Assembly: GCA_029948255.1 (NCBI GenBank)
Contig: JALIZF010001332.1
Location: forward strand, 1 to 64,000
Length of the DNA stretch: 64,000 nucleotides
Source: Telmatactis stephensoni
Lineage: Eukaryota > Cnidaria > Anthozoa > Actiniaria > Isophelliidae
Direction: 5' to 3'
Shown one piece after another: positions 21,557 through 32,167 of the stretch. The notes beneath the pieces are model-generated. The model did not search any database. It was given only the letters and a program-made list of their open reading frames with translations, and was not told the origin of the DNA. A program made the translations under genes and the position numbers. Positions within the stretch are counted from its first letter, which is position 1. Every line of letters begins with the position of its first letter.

Positions 21557-22130
21557 ATGCTTGCACCAAGCCTTTTCAGTAGAATCACAAAATTGTTCTT
21601 TGAGCCCGACCTCGATTTGTTTGCATCTCGATTAAACCACCAAACTGCTGCTTATGTGTCATGGAAACCTGACCCTGGGGCTAAGGCTGTCGATGCCTTT
21701 TCCCTGGATTGGCACACTTTGAGGCCTTACATGTTTCCTCCTTTCAGTCTTTTAGGCAAAGTACTGGCCAAGCTGAAGGCCGAGGCAGTATCAGAGGCCA
21801 TAGTGGTAGCTCCCTGGTGGCCCACAGCTCACTGGTACCCGCTGTTGTTGCAACTGGTAGCAGCTCCACCAGTTCTGCTTCCCCGATGGAAGCACCTTCT
21901 GATCCTCCCTCAGGACAGGGACAAAGTCCACCCACGGCAGCAGTCTCTACGCCTAGCCGCGTGGCATGTCTCAGGACTAGACTACAAAGTCAAGGAATTT
22001 CTGTTAAAGCAACCAAGTACGTCCTCAAATCCTGGCGCCCAGGAACTGAGAAGCAATACTCAGCAGCTTGGACATGTTTTTGTAGCTGGTGTGAGGAGAA
22101 ACAAACAGATCCTCTTCAGGCTGCTTTAGG
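21557..22130 (+). pseudogene. DIRS post-RNase H domain (LFASRLN region)
   Basis: A 190-residue frame with FEPDLDLFASRLNHQTAAYV, WKPDPGAKAVDAFSLDW and VAPWWPTAHWYPLL. This block follows RNase H in DIRS elements and overlaps the region often annotated as a Dam-like methyltransferase in some relatives; I cannot assign enzyme activity from the motifs seen. After residue ~150 the reading moves into the tyrosine recombinase in another frame (21,709-22,458). Confidence 0.65.
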
Positions 22131-22942
22131 TACTGTTTGTGATTTCCTGACCGACCAATTTGATCTACACAAGAAATCTTATTCCACCATCAATTCATAC
22201 AGGTCTGCATTATCTTCGATACTGCTGCCTTTTGACGGACGCCCATTGGGAGAGCACCCCATTGTTGTCAGACTACTTAAAAGGAATGTTTGTGTCAAGA
22301 CCTCCTGTGCCAAAGTATACTTGCACTTGGAATGTGGATGTCTTATTAAATGTTTTAAAGACATGGGTTCCACTGACACATTTAAGCTTAAAACAACTAA
22401 CATTCAAGACAGTCGCTCTGATGGCCCTGACATCTGCGCAAAGACGCCAGACCCTTGAGGCACTAAGTATTGATTGCATGTCCTCCTCGCCACAGGAGGT
22501 AGAGTTCTGTGTAAAGGACATTCTGAAAACTTGCAGACCATTGAAAAGTTCATTTCGTATTACATTCAATGCATTCCAGGAAGATGAAGAACTCTGTGTT
22601 TGTTCTACATTAAGAGAGTATATTGCTCGAACCCAAGAGACAAGGAAGTCTCTCAATACTTCCAGACTGTTCATATCCTATGGACAACCGTATAAGGTGG
22701 TGTGTAGCTCTACAATTTCACGATGGCTGAAAGATACATTGGCAATGGCCGGTATTGACACTAGTATATTCAAGGGTCATAGCTTTTGATCAGCATCAAC
22801 TTCCAAGGCAAATGGCCTTGGGGTGTCATTGGAGGTAATTTTAAAAGCTGCTCACTGGTCTAGGGCCGGCACATTTTGTAAATTTTACAAAAAGCAGACT
22901 TGTAATGATGAGGCTTTTGCTCGAGCAGTGTTAAGTATTTAA
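21930..22942 (+). pseudogene. DIRS tyrosine recombinase, copy 1 (frameshift and stop at catalytic Arg)
   Basis: The N-terminal core-binding part reads LKSWRPGTEKQYSAAWTCF and SYSTINSYRSALSSILLPF in the frame of 21,709-22,458. An extra base near 22,278 then shifts into the frame of 22,160-22,789: LKQLTFKTVALMALTSAQRR (first catalytic Arg) and IFKGHSF, where His is followed two residues later by TGA at 22,787-22,789. In the sister copy this codon is CGA, the second catalytic Arg of the HxxR motif. Past the stop it continues to AGTFCKFYKKQTC (catalytic Tyr). It would integrate circular cDNA; inactive. Confidence 0.9.
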
Positions 22943-23039
22943 TTGATACAATGATGTTCAAGTTATTCAAGTTCTTTGATGAATAACAGTGTTTGAGTTC
23001 CTGTTTATTGGTGTCAACATATTGTTAGGCGCTCAGGCA

Positions 23040-23165
23040 GTCAACACTTTGAAATCTGCATAATGAATCCCGCAGTGCGGAGCATTATACGAAGGAGAAT
23101 ATAAAATTAGACAAGGGTAGCTTACCTGCAGGATAATTGTGATTCTCCAAGTATAATGCGTAGCA
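23040..23165. repeat. DIRS internal complementary region, copy 1
   Basis: Two adjacent blocks are complementary to the outer ends of the element: 23,058-23,100 to the left end (from 19,038) and 23,100-23,165 to the right end (23,385-23,448). The join reads CGAAGGAGAATATAAAATTA, predicting the exact left and right termini. Confidence 0.9.
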
Positions 23166-23254
23166 CAAGGGATTCAGGTCCCACCCTTTTGTTGAATACA
23201 CGTCGGGCCCGCCCTATTACTTCTGGGCTTCGCGCCTATTCTCTCGAGCTGCAT

Positions 23255-23448
23255 TGCCCGCTCAAAAAGACAACGAGTGGAGAGCACATGTCTGTTTATA
23301 TACTGAAATCATTTGCATAACAATGATCTTTGAACCGTGATGGCCTGGTAATTAGTGGCGAAAAATGCATAATGAATCCCTTGTGCTACGCATTATACTT
23401 GGAGAATCACAATTATCCTGCAGGTAAGCTACCCTTGTCTAATTTTAT
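23255..23448. repeat. DIRS right inverted terminal repeat, copy 1
   Basis: Inverse of the left repeat at 19,038-19,190 (shared ATCATTTGCATAACAATGAT, TTTGAACCGTGATGGCCTGG and TGGCGAAAAATGCATAATGA), but with a different outermost part (CCCTTGTGCTACGCATTATA), the usual DIRS asymmetry. Confidence 0.9.
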
Positions 23449-24013
23449 ATTTTCCAACAAATTTATAAACTCTTGTTTATTTTTACGTATGACTGTGGCA
23501 GAATCTGTTTTGTTTTGGACACGTATCAGTCTTTGTTCAGCTATACTCGACTTGTGTTACATTGCTGAAAACGTGTACATATCATCAAATTAAGTACATT
23601 CTATAGGCTTTTACAAGGGTTGTCGCTTGTATATGCATCACGATGAATCAACAATTTGATGAATAGTTTTGAACAGAATTTAGTATGGCATAATCCCATT
23701 TCACTTTGCATTCGTTGAAGTATCAATAAAATGACGAAAATAAAAATGAACATAGAAAGCAAAGGATCTTATCTGCGGTTCAAAACGTTCTATATTAAAC
23801 CATTATCTTTAAGCTCTTTAACGCATACAGGTGAGACAAAAACTTTTATTGGTAATTTATTTACAATTTTCTACTAATTTACTTTCCACTGGAAGCGCGC
23901 TTTGCCGCCATATTTAAAATTTAAGCAACACACTCCTGCATCGTAGTACGGCAAGACAAGCCTTCACTATTTTTATTTTGTTTCGTGCCAGTTATCGTTT
24001 GTTTTTGCTCTTG

Positions 24014-25610
24014 ATGACTTCGTTCAAAGACACAAGAGAATTGATTGTCCTTTCTTATGACCAAGGAGTCTTAAATGACGACGAATTCGTGGTTTTGTGG
24101 GAATTGTATAAATCGTCAAATTTAGACCTGCCGTATGACTGGTACCCTCGTTTTGTTTTTGACGAGATGGACGATGACGAGTGTTTGGCCGAGTTCAGAG
24201 TTAAGAAAGAAGATATTCCATCACTTGTTGAAGTTCTTCAGATTCCAGAAACTATATATTGCAATCAGCGTAGCAAACCTGAAGGAACTGAGGCACTTTG
24301 TATGCTTCTAAAGTGTTTAGCCTACCCTATTCGGTTCAGTGATATGGTGCCGAGATTTGGTCATCCTGTACCCGTTTTATGTATGATAACCAACCAAATT
24401 CTTGATTATATTTATACTACTCATGCTCACCGAATCACCCAGTGGAATGATTCAATGCTGAATCCCCAAGCCTTAGAAACGTACGCTCAAGTAATCTACA
24501 ACAGAGGTTCACCCTTGCAAAATTGTTTTGGTTTTATTGACGGGACAGTGAGGGCGATTTCAAGGCCTGATAACAACCAAAGAATTGTTTACAACGGCCA
24601 TAAAAGAGTCCATGCTCTAAAATTTCAGTCTTTGGCGATACCAAATGGGCTTATTGGGCACCTATATGGTCCAGTAGGTGAGTAGTCACGTAGATGAGAC
24701 AACTGAAAGAGTATATAGAAAAGTTATCTTTCCTTCCGGGTTAAGTAAACTCACTCTAGTTAGAGTGGTTTTCATTATCCCATGAAACAAAAAGTATTAG
24801 TTAGTGTGATAGAGTGCTTGTAAAAAAAAACGTGAAATAGTTAGTAGACTGAAAGACACTAGTAGACCGTATTTCCATTTGACTGTTTTCTTTTTTGTCT
24901 ACTGAACTATTATACACTAGCTATTATGTTTTGTTTCACATTTTGGGGGGGGGGGGGGGGAGAGGGGAATCACTCCAGTCAGATAACAATGGAATTAGGG
25001 TGTATTAATAAGTGATACACTAAAGTGTGTTCCATGGGTTTATGAAAACCACTCTAGTAGTAGTAGTGGTAGGATTTAGTAGTAGTAGTAGTATAGTAGT
25101 AGATGTAAAGCATGCACCTTAAGAATTGATAGATCTACTGATAAAAATGTTCTGATTAAAGGTCAAGGATTCCTACTAAAATGTGATTCGTTTCCAATTT
25201 CTCTAGAAGGAAAAATGCATGACGCTGGTATGTTACGAGATTCCCAGCTGTTGCAAAGTCTACAGACGTTTGCCTTTGACCCTAATGGACAGATGATGGG
25301 CATCTATGGTGATCCCGCTTATCCACTACGCCCAAATTTACAAGCATCATTTCGACATGGAATCCTCACACCCCAAATGCAAGCTTTTAATGCTGCAATG
25401 AGCAATGTGCGCACATCTGTAGAATGGCTATTCGGTGACGTCATCAATTACTTTAAGTTCCTAGACTTTAAAAAGAATTTGAAAATTGGATTGAGCAGTG
25501 TGGGAAAAATGTATGTGGTGTGTGCCCTTTTGAGGAATGCACTCACTTGTCTGTATACATCACAGTATTTTGGACTTGATCCACCAAGTTTGCAAGATTA
25601 CTTTGCATAG
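24014..25610 (+). CDS. PIF/Harbinger-type transposase (two exons, 355 aa)
   Basis: Exon 1 is 24,014-24,677, donor GTGAGT; exon 2 is 25,207-25,610, acceptor CTCTAG. The join gives GPVEGKMHDAGML, the conserved Harbinger order. DDE residues seen: Asp in FGFIDGTVR (about 176), Asp in IYGDPAYPL (about 257), Glu in RTSVEWLFGD (about 294). N-terminal helical region with MDDDECLAEFRVKKEDI. No stop or frameshift is visible, so it could be a functional transposase or a recruited gene. The intron contains a TAG repeat and an 18-G run. It converges with a Myb-like gene at 26,317-27,009, the usual two-gene Harbinger setup. I could not find terminal inverted repeats. Confidence 0.9.
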
Positions 25611-25869
25611 AGTGCTGGCACTGAACCCATGAAACAAATAGTACTAAATAACACTAATTAAACAATAGAAAACAAAGACTTTCATAATATTCAGTGCTAT
25701 TTAGCAACTACTTACAGTTCACAGGTTTAATGCGAGCACTCTAGTATCAATTCTTTATATAATTAGGTGTGTCAAAATAGTATTCCAGTATGTCAGACAA
25801 CAACAACAATTTACAATATAAATGTTCAATAAGTATTTTATACTTATTAGTCTAACTTACAGGCAATAT

Positions 25870-26055
25870 TTTGGGCCTATTCACAGGAAAAAGGGTGCCC
25901 CTATATAGTAGGGATAACTCTTTTGTTTTTGTTATGTATTGCTGATTGAGTCACCCTATTAAAATGAAGGTATCTATCTTTTCCCTGGGGTCACAAAACA
26001 AAAGAGTCATCCCTACTACATGGGGTCACCCTCTCTCATGTGAAAGAGCCCTTAG
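25870..26055. repeat. Palindromic MITE-like repeat between the Harbinger genes
   Basis: Arms GGGCCTATTCACAGGAAAAA... and ...TCTCATGTGAAAGAGCCC are inverted and about 60 bp long; inner arms share AGTAGGGATAACTCTTTTGT with AAAAGAGTCATCCCTACTAC. It lies in the 3' flank shared by the two convergent genes and holds no coding signal. Confidence 0.72.
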
Positions 26056-26316
26056 CCTATCTAGTGTTTGTATCCTATGAAGTTTGTAATAGAAAATCCA
26101 ATTTTGTTAAGAATTATTAACTTCATGTACAATAAATGTTCAAATCTAAAAACTCAATACAAAATTCATTTTTATCCACTGCATGGTCTGATCATTTAAT
26201 TGTGCCAGAGAATGGATCAACATTAACCTAAAGAAACATTCAAAATGAATGAAAAGCAACATAATTCAAAACTTCTAACATATAACTATACTCAAATTGA
26301 TATATAACTATGCTGT

Positions 26317-27009
26317 TCATGATTTTCGTGGTAAGAGTCTTTCCAAAAGTGTCATCATTGCAGCAGTCTGTTGTTGCTGCTGTTGAAGCATTTGCATTTC
26401 AAACATTTTATTCTGCTGATTCAAACCTTGTGCCTGTCTAGCAGCCTCTTGTTCTTGCTCCTTCTTCCTGAGGGCAATTTCCTCCATTTTTAGCTCTTTA
26501 TCCATTTCTACCTTCTCTTTAAGAAAGTCTACAGCATCAGAACTGATTCTCCTCCTTTTACCTTTCTTAGATTCTTCTTCTTTAGGTTCAGAACTCTTTT
26601 GGGTCTCTCCATACCTCTCCATAGCTTGTTTACGTAAATCTTCAGCTGTTTTTTTATCTGCTTCTACCTTCTTTTGTGTACTCTCAGGGTCTCTCGATTC
26701 TTCTGCTAGCTTTTCTCTCTCAATTATTTCACTGACTAAGGCATCCAGTTCAGATTCTTCATCTACTTCTATACCACTTGCAGCTTCTTCACCCTTGATT
26801 TTCTCGTGATATCTGTTTTGAAGTCGTTCAATTCTTTCTCTGACTCCTCTTTGCCCAACTTTGAATTTTACTTCGACATTCTTGTTAAGTGTCTCAGCTA
26901 TCTTAGTCCACGATTTCCCTCTATCATCACTCCCTTTTTTGTATTTATATGGCTCTTCAACAAGTGTCTCACGACATAAGAGCACGTCGTGCTTCTCAGT
27001 CCAATCCAT
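26317..27009 (-). CDS. Harbinger-associated Myb/SANT-like DNA-binding protein (230 aa)
   Basis: Intact frame from the ATG at 27,009 to the TGA at 26,317. Residues 1-75 form a Myb/SANT-like domain (MDWTEKHDVLLCRETLVEEP, RGKSWTKIAETLN, FKVGQRGVRERIERLQNRYH). Then come a highly charged helix (about 80-190) with a basic GKRRRISSDAV patch that could be a nuclear signal, and a Gln-rich tail (NQQNKMFEMQMLQQQQQQ). In Harbinger elements such a partner brings the transposase to the nucleus and the element ends. It lies tail to tail with the transposase. It has the same age and no lesions. Confidence 0.85.
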   Translation of the reverse strand: MDWTEKHDVLLCRETLVEEPYKYKKGSDDRGKSWTKIAETLNKNVEVKFKVGQRGVRERIERLQNRYHEKIKGEEAASGIEVDEESELDALVSEIIEREKLAEESRDPESTQKKVEADKKTAEDLRKQAMERYGETQKSSEPKEEESKKGKRRRISSDAVDFLKEKVEMDKELKMEEIALRKKEQEQEAARQAQGLNQQNKMFEMQMLQQQQQQTAAMMTLLERLLPRKS

Positions 27010-27543
27010 AGGCCTATAAATAAAAGGAAAAATAAAATCGTTCTGAGCAAGGTAAAACGCTGAAAGGCTTTATTGTTTTAATATTCAATATTTAGCTATC
27101 GAATTAGGACAAGTTATGCTCGTTATACAACAGAATAAACATGCAAATAACTTACGGAGCTCTTTTGACTTTTGCCGCCATGTGATTTCTCCTGTATATT
27201 GAGAATGCTTGTATATTCACTGCAAAAAATGAAGACAAACAAGTTGGATTGATCAAAAAAACTTACTTAAATGCTTACTTCATGTACTTTCAAAAGCAAA
27301 TAAATACTTTTAGTACAAGGAAAAGCACAAAAATCGTAGAAAAGTGGTCCTAAAACTGAAGTCTTACCGACTACGTCAAACTCCTTCTCAAGTAGTAGGA
27401 TTCGTCGCTACGGCGAGTCCAGACTCTTGCGCATGCGCAGTGTCATCCTTTGATTAAAAGTTACTTCCGGTGGCCGTAGTAGAGGCTTGCCGTAGCGTTT
27501 GCTTAAGGTGGCCCGTACCTATTGATTTGTTTGTTGGGCATGA
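27010..27543. other. Spacer upstream of the Myb-like gene
   Basis: Presumed promoter side of the minus-strand Myb-like gene; includes GCGCATGCGCAG at about 27,430 (NRF-1-like palindrome). No TATA box, terminal repeat or further gene can be supported. Confidence 0.4.
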
Positions 27544-29118
27544 ATTTCAATCGCGTCCTTTTACATCAAAACCTTGTCCGATTTCTGAGAAATTTGCAGC
27601 CATTTGTCTACAAGCCTTGAAATTTGTACCGGTAATTATTTTTCTGCGAATTAGATCAAGTAATTTGAGATATCAGACGATTTTTAAAAATGGCTTTTTG
27701 AGAAAAATTGGTCATAAATCCAAAATTCCAAGGTGAATTTTTTTCCTATTTCGTTAATCCAGTATAAAGGCATAGAGGACTACATACAACATGTATCGTG
27801 CCAATTAGTGCCTTAGAAGTTGCGATACAAAATTTGTGCTGCCTGTTACGACGCAAAATGATGTAGTCAAAACTACCGCCAAAATCTCAACAAAATTTCA
27901 AAAACATGGAGAACTATATCTGCTGTAAGAAAGACAAATACCTATTGTAACTTGTGAACAAAATTTGGAGAGATGAGAAGCTAAACGCCAATGTTATCCT
28001 CAAGCAAACTTGGGGAGTAATTTATGTGACCACGAGGCGAGCGTTGCGAATTTGTATTACTTCGACTTCTACAAATTCTGTCGAATTGTTTCGTGAAATT
28101 TTCTTGGTATGGGATAGAACAAGATGTGAACATACCTGCTGCCAAGTGTCGTTGTGTTTGCTGCACTAGGTATAATTCAGTAAGCTTCAAAAGTAAGCAA
28201 CTGCATCGAGTCGACGTTTGAGCTGCCAAGGTAAAGCCCTCATGGTTTGTTAATTTATTCAAAACAACACCTTACTATCTGTTGCAAAATTCCACACGGG
28301 ATTTAGACTCAGAAGCAATTGTATTCAGAGAACTACTGTCTTTATTCCCAAAAGTCTGTATCCCGTGCGGAATTTTGCAACAGATAGTAAGGTGTCGTTT
28401 TGAATAAATTAACAAACCGTGAGGGTTTTACCTTGGCAGCTCAAACGTCGACTTGATGAAGCTGCTTACTTTTGAAGCTTACTGAATTATACCTAGTGCA
28501 GCAAACACAATGACACTTGGCAACAGGTATGTTCACATCTTGTTCTATCCCATACCAAGAAAATTTCACGAAACAATTCGACAGAATTTGTAGAAGTCGA
28601 AGTAATACAAATTCGCAACGCTCGCCTCGTGGTCACATAAATTACTCCCCAAGTTTGCTTGAGGATAACATTGGCATTTAGTTTCTCATCTCTCCAAATT
28701 TTGTTCACAAGTTACAATAGGTATTTGTCTTTCTTACAGCAGATATAGTTCTCCATGTTTTTGAAATTTTGTTGAGATTTTGGCAGTAGTTTTGACTACA
28801 TAATTTTGCGTCGTAACAGGCAGCACAAATTTTGTATCGCAACTTCTAAGGCACCAATTGGCACGATACATGTTGTATGTAGTCCTCTATGCCTTTATAC
28901 TTGATTGACGAAATAGGAAAAAAATTCACCTTGGAATTTTGGATTTATGACCAATTTTTCTCAAAAAGCCATTTTTAAAAATCGTCTGATATCTCGAATT
29001 ACTTGATCTAATTCGCAGAAAAATAATTACCGGTACAAATTTCAAGGCTTGTAGACAAATGGCTGCAAATTTCTCAGAAATCGGACAAGGTTTTGATGTA
29101 AAAGGACGCGATTGAAAT
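27544..29118. mobile_element. 1,575-bp near-perfect palindrome (758-bp arms, 59-bp loop)
   Basis: Left arm 27,544-28,301 and right arm 28,361-29,118 have the same length and differ by scattered substitutions. The outer end reads ATTTCAATCGCGTCCTTTTA. Both arms carry the same 71-codon open frame (27,954-28,169 plus; 28,493-28,708 minus) with GTG as first codon. The left flank (ending GGTGGCCCGTACC...GGGCATGA) is not repeated on the right, where DIRS copy 2 starts, so the original right end may be lost. A foldback-type DNA element is the likeliest reading. Confidence 0.9.
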
Positions 29119-29883
29119 CTTATTCCACCATCAATCCATACAGGTCTGCATTATCTTCGATACTGCTGCCTGTGCACGGACGCCCATTGGGAGAGCACCC
29201 CATTGTTGTCAGACTACTAAAAGGAATGTTTGTATCTAGGCCTCCTGAGCCCAAGTATACTTGCACTTGGAATGTTGATGTGTTATTAATTTTTTTTAAA
29301 GACATGGGTTCCACTGACAAATTTAAGCTTAAAACAACTAACATTGAAGACAGTCGCCCTGATGGCCCTGACATCTGCGCAAAGAAGCCAGACCCTTGAA
29401 GCACTGAGTATTGATTGCATGTCCTCCTCGCCACAGGAGGTAGAGTTCTGTGTAAATGACATTCTGAAAACCTCCAGACCAGGGAAAAGTTCATTTCGTA
29501 TTACATTCCAAGCATTTCAGGAAGATGAAGGACTCTGTGTTTATTCTACATTAAGAGAGTACATTGCTCGAACCCAAGAGACAAGGGAATCTCTCAATAC
29601 TTCCAGACTGTTCATATCCTATGGACAACCGTATAAGGTGGTGTGTAGCTCTACAATTTCACGATGGCTGAAAGATACATTGGCAATGGCCGGTATTGAC
29701 ACTAGTATATTCAAGGGTCATAGCTTTCGATCAGCATCAACTTCCAAGGCAGATGGCCTCGGGGTGTCATTGGATGTAATTTTAAATGCTGCTAACTGGG
29801 CTAGGGCCGGCACATTTTGTAAATGTTACAAAAAGCAGACTTGTAATGATGGGGCTTTTGCTCGAGCAGTGTTAAGTATTTAA
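29118..29883 (+). pseudogene. DIRS tyrosine recombinase, copy 2 (N-terminus lost, one frameshift)
   Basis: First frame SYSTINPYRSALSSILLPV to NVDVLLIFFKDMG, then one extra base in the T-run at about 29,289 moves to the frame of 29,344-29,883: LMALTSAQRSQTLEALSI (catalytic Arg), FKGHSFRSAST (intact HxxR, CGA at 29,728-29,730), ANWARAGTFCKCYKKQTC (catalytic Tyr). It stops at 29,882. It keeps the Arg that copy 1 lost but lacks the N-terminal domain. Confidence 0.9.
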
Positions 29884-29999
29884 TTGATACAATGATGTTC
29901 AAGCTATTCAAGTTCTTTGATGAATAAAAGTGTTTGAGTTCCTGTTTATTGGTGTCAACATACTGTTAGGCGCTCAGGCAGCAATTACTTTGAAATCTG

Positions 30000-30389
30000 C
30001 ATAATGAATCCCGTAGTGCGGAGCATTATACGAAGGAGAATATAAAATTAGACAAAGGTAGCTTACCTGCAGGATAATTGTGATTCTCCAAGTATAATGC
30101 GTAGCACAAGGTATTCAGGTCCCACCCTTTTGTCGAATACAGGTCGGGCCCGCCCTATCACTTCTGGCTTCGCGCCTATTGTCTCGAGCTGCATTGCCCG
30201 CTCAAAAAGACAACTATTTGGAGCACATGGCTGTTTATATATCATTTAAATCATTTGCATAACAATGATCTTTGAACCGTGATGGCCTGGTAACTAATGG
30301 CGAAAAATGCATAATGAATCCCTTGTGCTACGCATTATACTCGGAGAATCACAATTATCCTGCAGGTAAGCTACCCTTGTCTAATTTTA
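30000..30389. repeat. DIRS copy 2 internal complementary region and right terminal repeat
   Basis: 30,000-30,115 matches 23,045-23,165 and 30,175-30,389 matches 23,240-23,448 of copy 1 with few differences (for example CCCGTAGTGCGG versus CCCGCAGTGCGG). Confidence 0.9.
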
Positions 30390-30401
30390 ATATTTTTCAA
30401 A

Positions 30402-30606
30402 ACTCGTTGTTTTTTGAAAACTCAACTTTTTTTTGGAAAACTCAAGTTTTTTTTTGGAAAACTCAAGTTTTTTTTGGAAAACTCAAATTTTTTTTGAAAA
30501 CTCAACTTTTTTTTGAAAACTCAAGTTTTTTGGGGGAAAACTCAAGTCTTTTTGGAAATTCAAGTTTTTTTTGGAAAACTCAAGTTTTTTTTGTTCAAAA
30601 GTCAAC
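30402..30606. repeat. ~20-bp minisatellite, TTTTTTTTGGAAAACTCAAG
   Basis: About ten imperfect copies differing mainly in T-run length, directly after the DIRS copy 2 end. The short open frames here are repeat artefacts. Confidence 0.9.
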
Positions 30607-31329
30607 TTTTTTAGTCTCTGCTGACTGCTGACTAAACGGATCACAGGCTCAACCACATGGTCTATCAGGCAAGATGGTGGACGGATCGTTGAAGGAGGTT
30701 GAGGTCCTTTTCGTCCTATTTTTATCATTTAGTAACCTCCACTGATTAATTGCAATCTAGTAAGACAGCTACTATAAAACCAGTGATAAGAATGTAGGCA
30801 TTTCTCAAACAAAGATGTGATGTCTGACGTAAATATTGAAGATTTCTGTCATTGCAAAAACAGCCATGTATATAAACTTACACTTGTAAGCTTCCTCGTC
30901 TTTGAAAATATGTTTAATGCATAGAAAACTCCTCAAGCTTAATTTAGGTGATAAGTGAGCAGCACTTCACAGCGTTTTGAGATTTATCAACGAGTCAATA
31001 GATAATTTTTCTTCTAAAATGCTGCAACTTGTGAGCCGAAATTATTAAAGATTATTTATCAGTGATGCATGTAAATCGATCGGACCAATGACATACGATT
31101 TTGTTAGTCATTATAGTACCAATAGGATAAGTTTTCCGATTTATATGCAATTTAGATTTATTAATCATTTATCTACATAAGTTGGGGGGGGGGGGGGGCT
31201 GGGGTGGTTAGAGCTCCATTAAATTTGCTTTTGGTCTCTTTAATCTTAAATCTTTAATGAGTATACTCCTATAAAGACAGCGGGACTATACTAGGAGTTT
31301 AAAATAACATAAAATACACTTATGTATAG

Positions 31330-31380
31330 TAAAATATAAAATTAGACAAAGGTAACTTACCTGCAGGATAATTGTGATTT
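31330..31380 (+). repeat. Isolated DIRS internal-complementary-region fragment
   Basis: AAAATTAGACAAAGGTAACT followed by TACCTGCAGGATAATTGTGA matches the right half of the DIRS ICR (23,105-23,150; 30,047-30,090), with no other DIRS sequence around it. Confidence 0.85.
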
Positions 31381-32094
31381 TCAAACAAAACAAAAAAAAG
31401 ACTATGTCCCTTCAGAGCCACCGTAGTTGCTGCTTTTCAGGGCTCAATTTTTCTTTGAGCCCCAGTGTTTTGCATGCCGTGTTTATGGAATTTTTTGTTA
31501 GAAATTTACGGATAATTCCTTTTCCTCTTTATCAACGAGCTTTTTGCTTGCTTGTTTGCTTTTTTGTTTGTGTTTCTATTTGTGTGTATTACCGGTAAGT
31601 ATTTGGGTCATGTCAAGCATATTTTGGTCTGCTAGGTTGGTTTGCTAGGGAATGATTCACGGTAATGTACTCTCACACTTTTCCCATTCTAGTTTGTTTA
31701 CTTTGATTTCTGCTAAAACCAATATTTTATTAGTTTTTTTCCCTCTTGCAGAAGGTATTTTTTTGCTTTGAAACTGGAATGCTTTAGTTGAAATAAGTGT
31801 GATGTTGAAAGAGACCAGGGAAAATGAGCCTTGTTTGGCGTACGGATGACGTAGCGTGTTTAGATAGCCTCATCTAGAACGCTTCTGGGCCAATCAGAGT
31901 GAGCGTACTATCCAAATTATTTTATAATAATTCTTAAAGGGTCTAATAATCACTAGTTACTAGCCATTTCTAACAGAAAGTAAAGTGCCGCGAGATGCCA
32001 GCCCCATGTCCTCAGTGGACGCTAGCGCTTTGCAATAGCCTGCATAGCTGGCAGTTTCTCCCTTCTTTCCCCCACTCCTTCCCTTTTCCTCAGT

Positions 32095-32167
32095 CCCCCT
32101 CCCTCCCTCCCTCCCTCCCTCCCTCCCTCCCTCCCTCCCTCCCTCCCTCCCTCCCTCCCTCCCTCCC
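32095..32167. repeat. (CCCT)n microsatellite
   Basis: About 18 uninterrupted CCCT units, preceded by a pyrimidine-rich run. It creates a Pro/Ser-rich open frame that is not a gene. Confidence 0.97.

Larger units (their letters stand above)
19038..23448 (+). mobile_element. DIRS-type tyrosine-recombinase retrotransposon, copy 1 (nearly full length)
   Basis: In order on the plus strand: left terminal repeat, Gag-like ORF, RT, RNase H, a DIRS domain around VDLFASRLN-type motifs, tyrosine recombinase, internal complementary region (ICR) and right terminal repeat. The left end (ATTCTCCTTCGTATAATGCT at 19,038) is inverted at 23,255-23,410 in the right repeat. The ICR at 23,050-23,165 joins complements of the two outer ends: GCAGTGCGGAGCATTATACG matches the left end, and TTACCTGCAGGATAATTGTG matches the right. 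This is the DIRS-1 circular replication layout. The coding part has several frameshifts and a stop, so it is not autonomous. Confidence 0.92.
29114..30389 (+). mobile_element. DIRS retrotransposon, copy 2 (3' part only)
   Basis: Homology to copy 1 begins inside the tyrosine recombinase (GAAATCTTATTCCACCATCA, equal to about 22,173) and continues through the internal complementary region (30,000-30,115) to the right terminal repeat (to about 30,389). Gag, RT and RNase H are missing. The start coincides with the outer end of the palindrome at 29,118, sharing GAAAT, so the junction may be a deletion by short homology. Confidence 0.9.

Noticed and set aside
23460..23990. Terminal inverted repeat for the Harbinger element
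   Set aside because: Compared by eye with 27,010-27,540; no convincing inverted match found.
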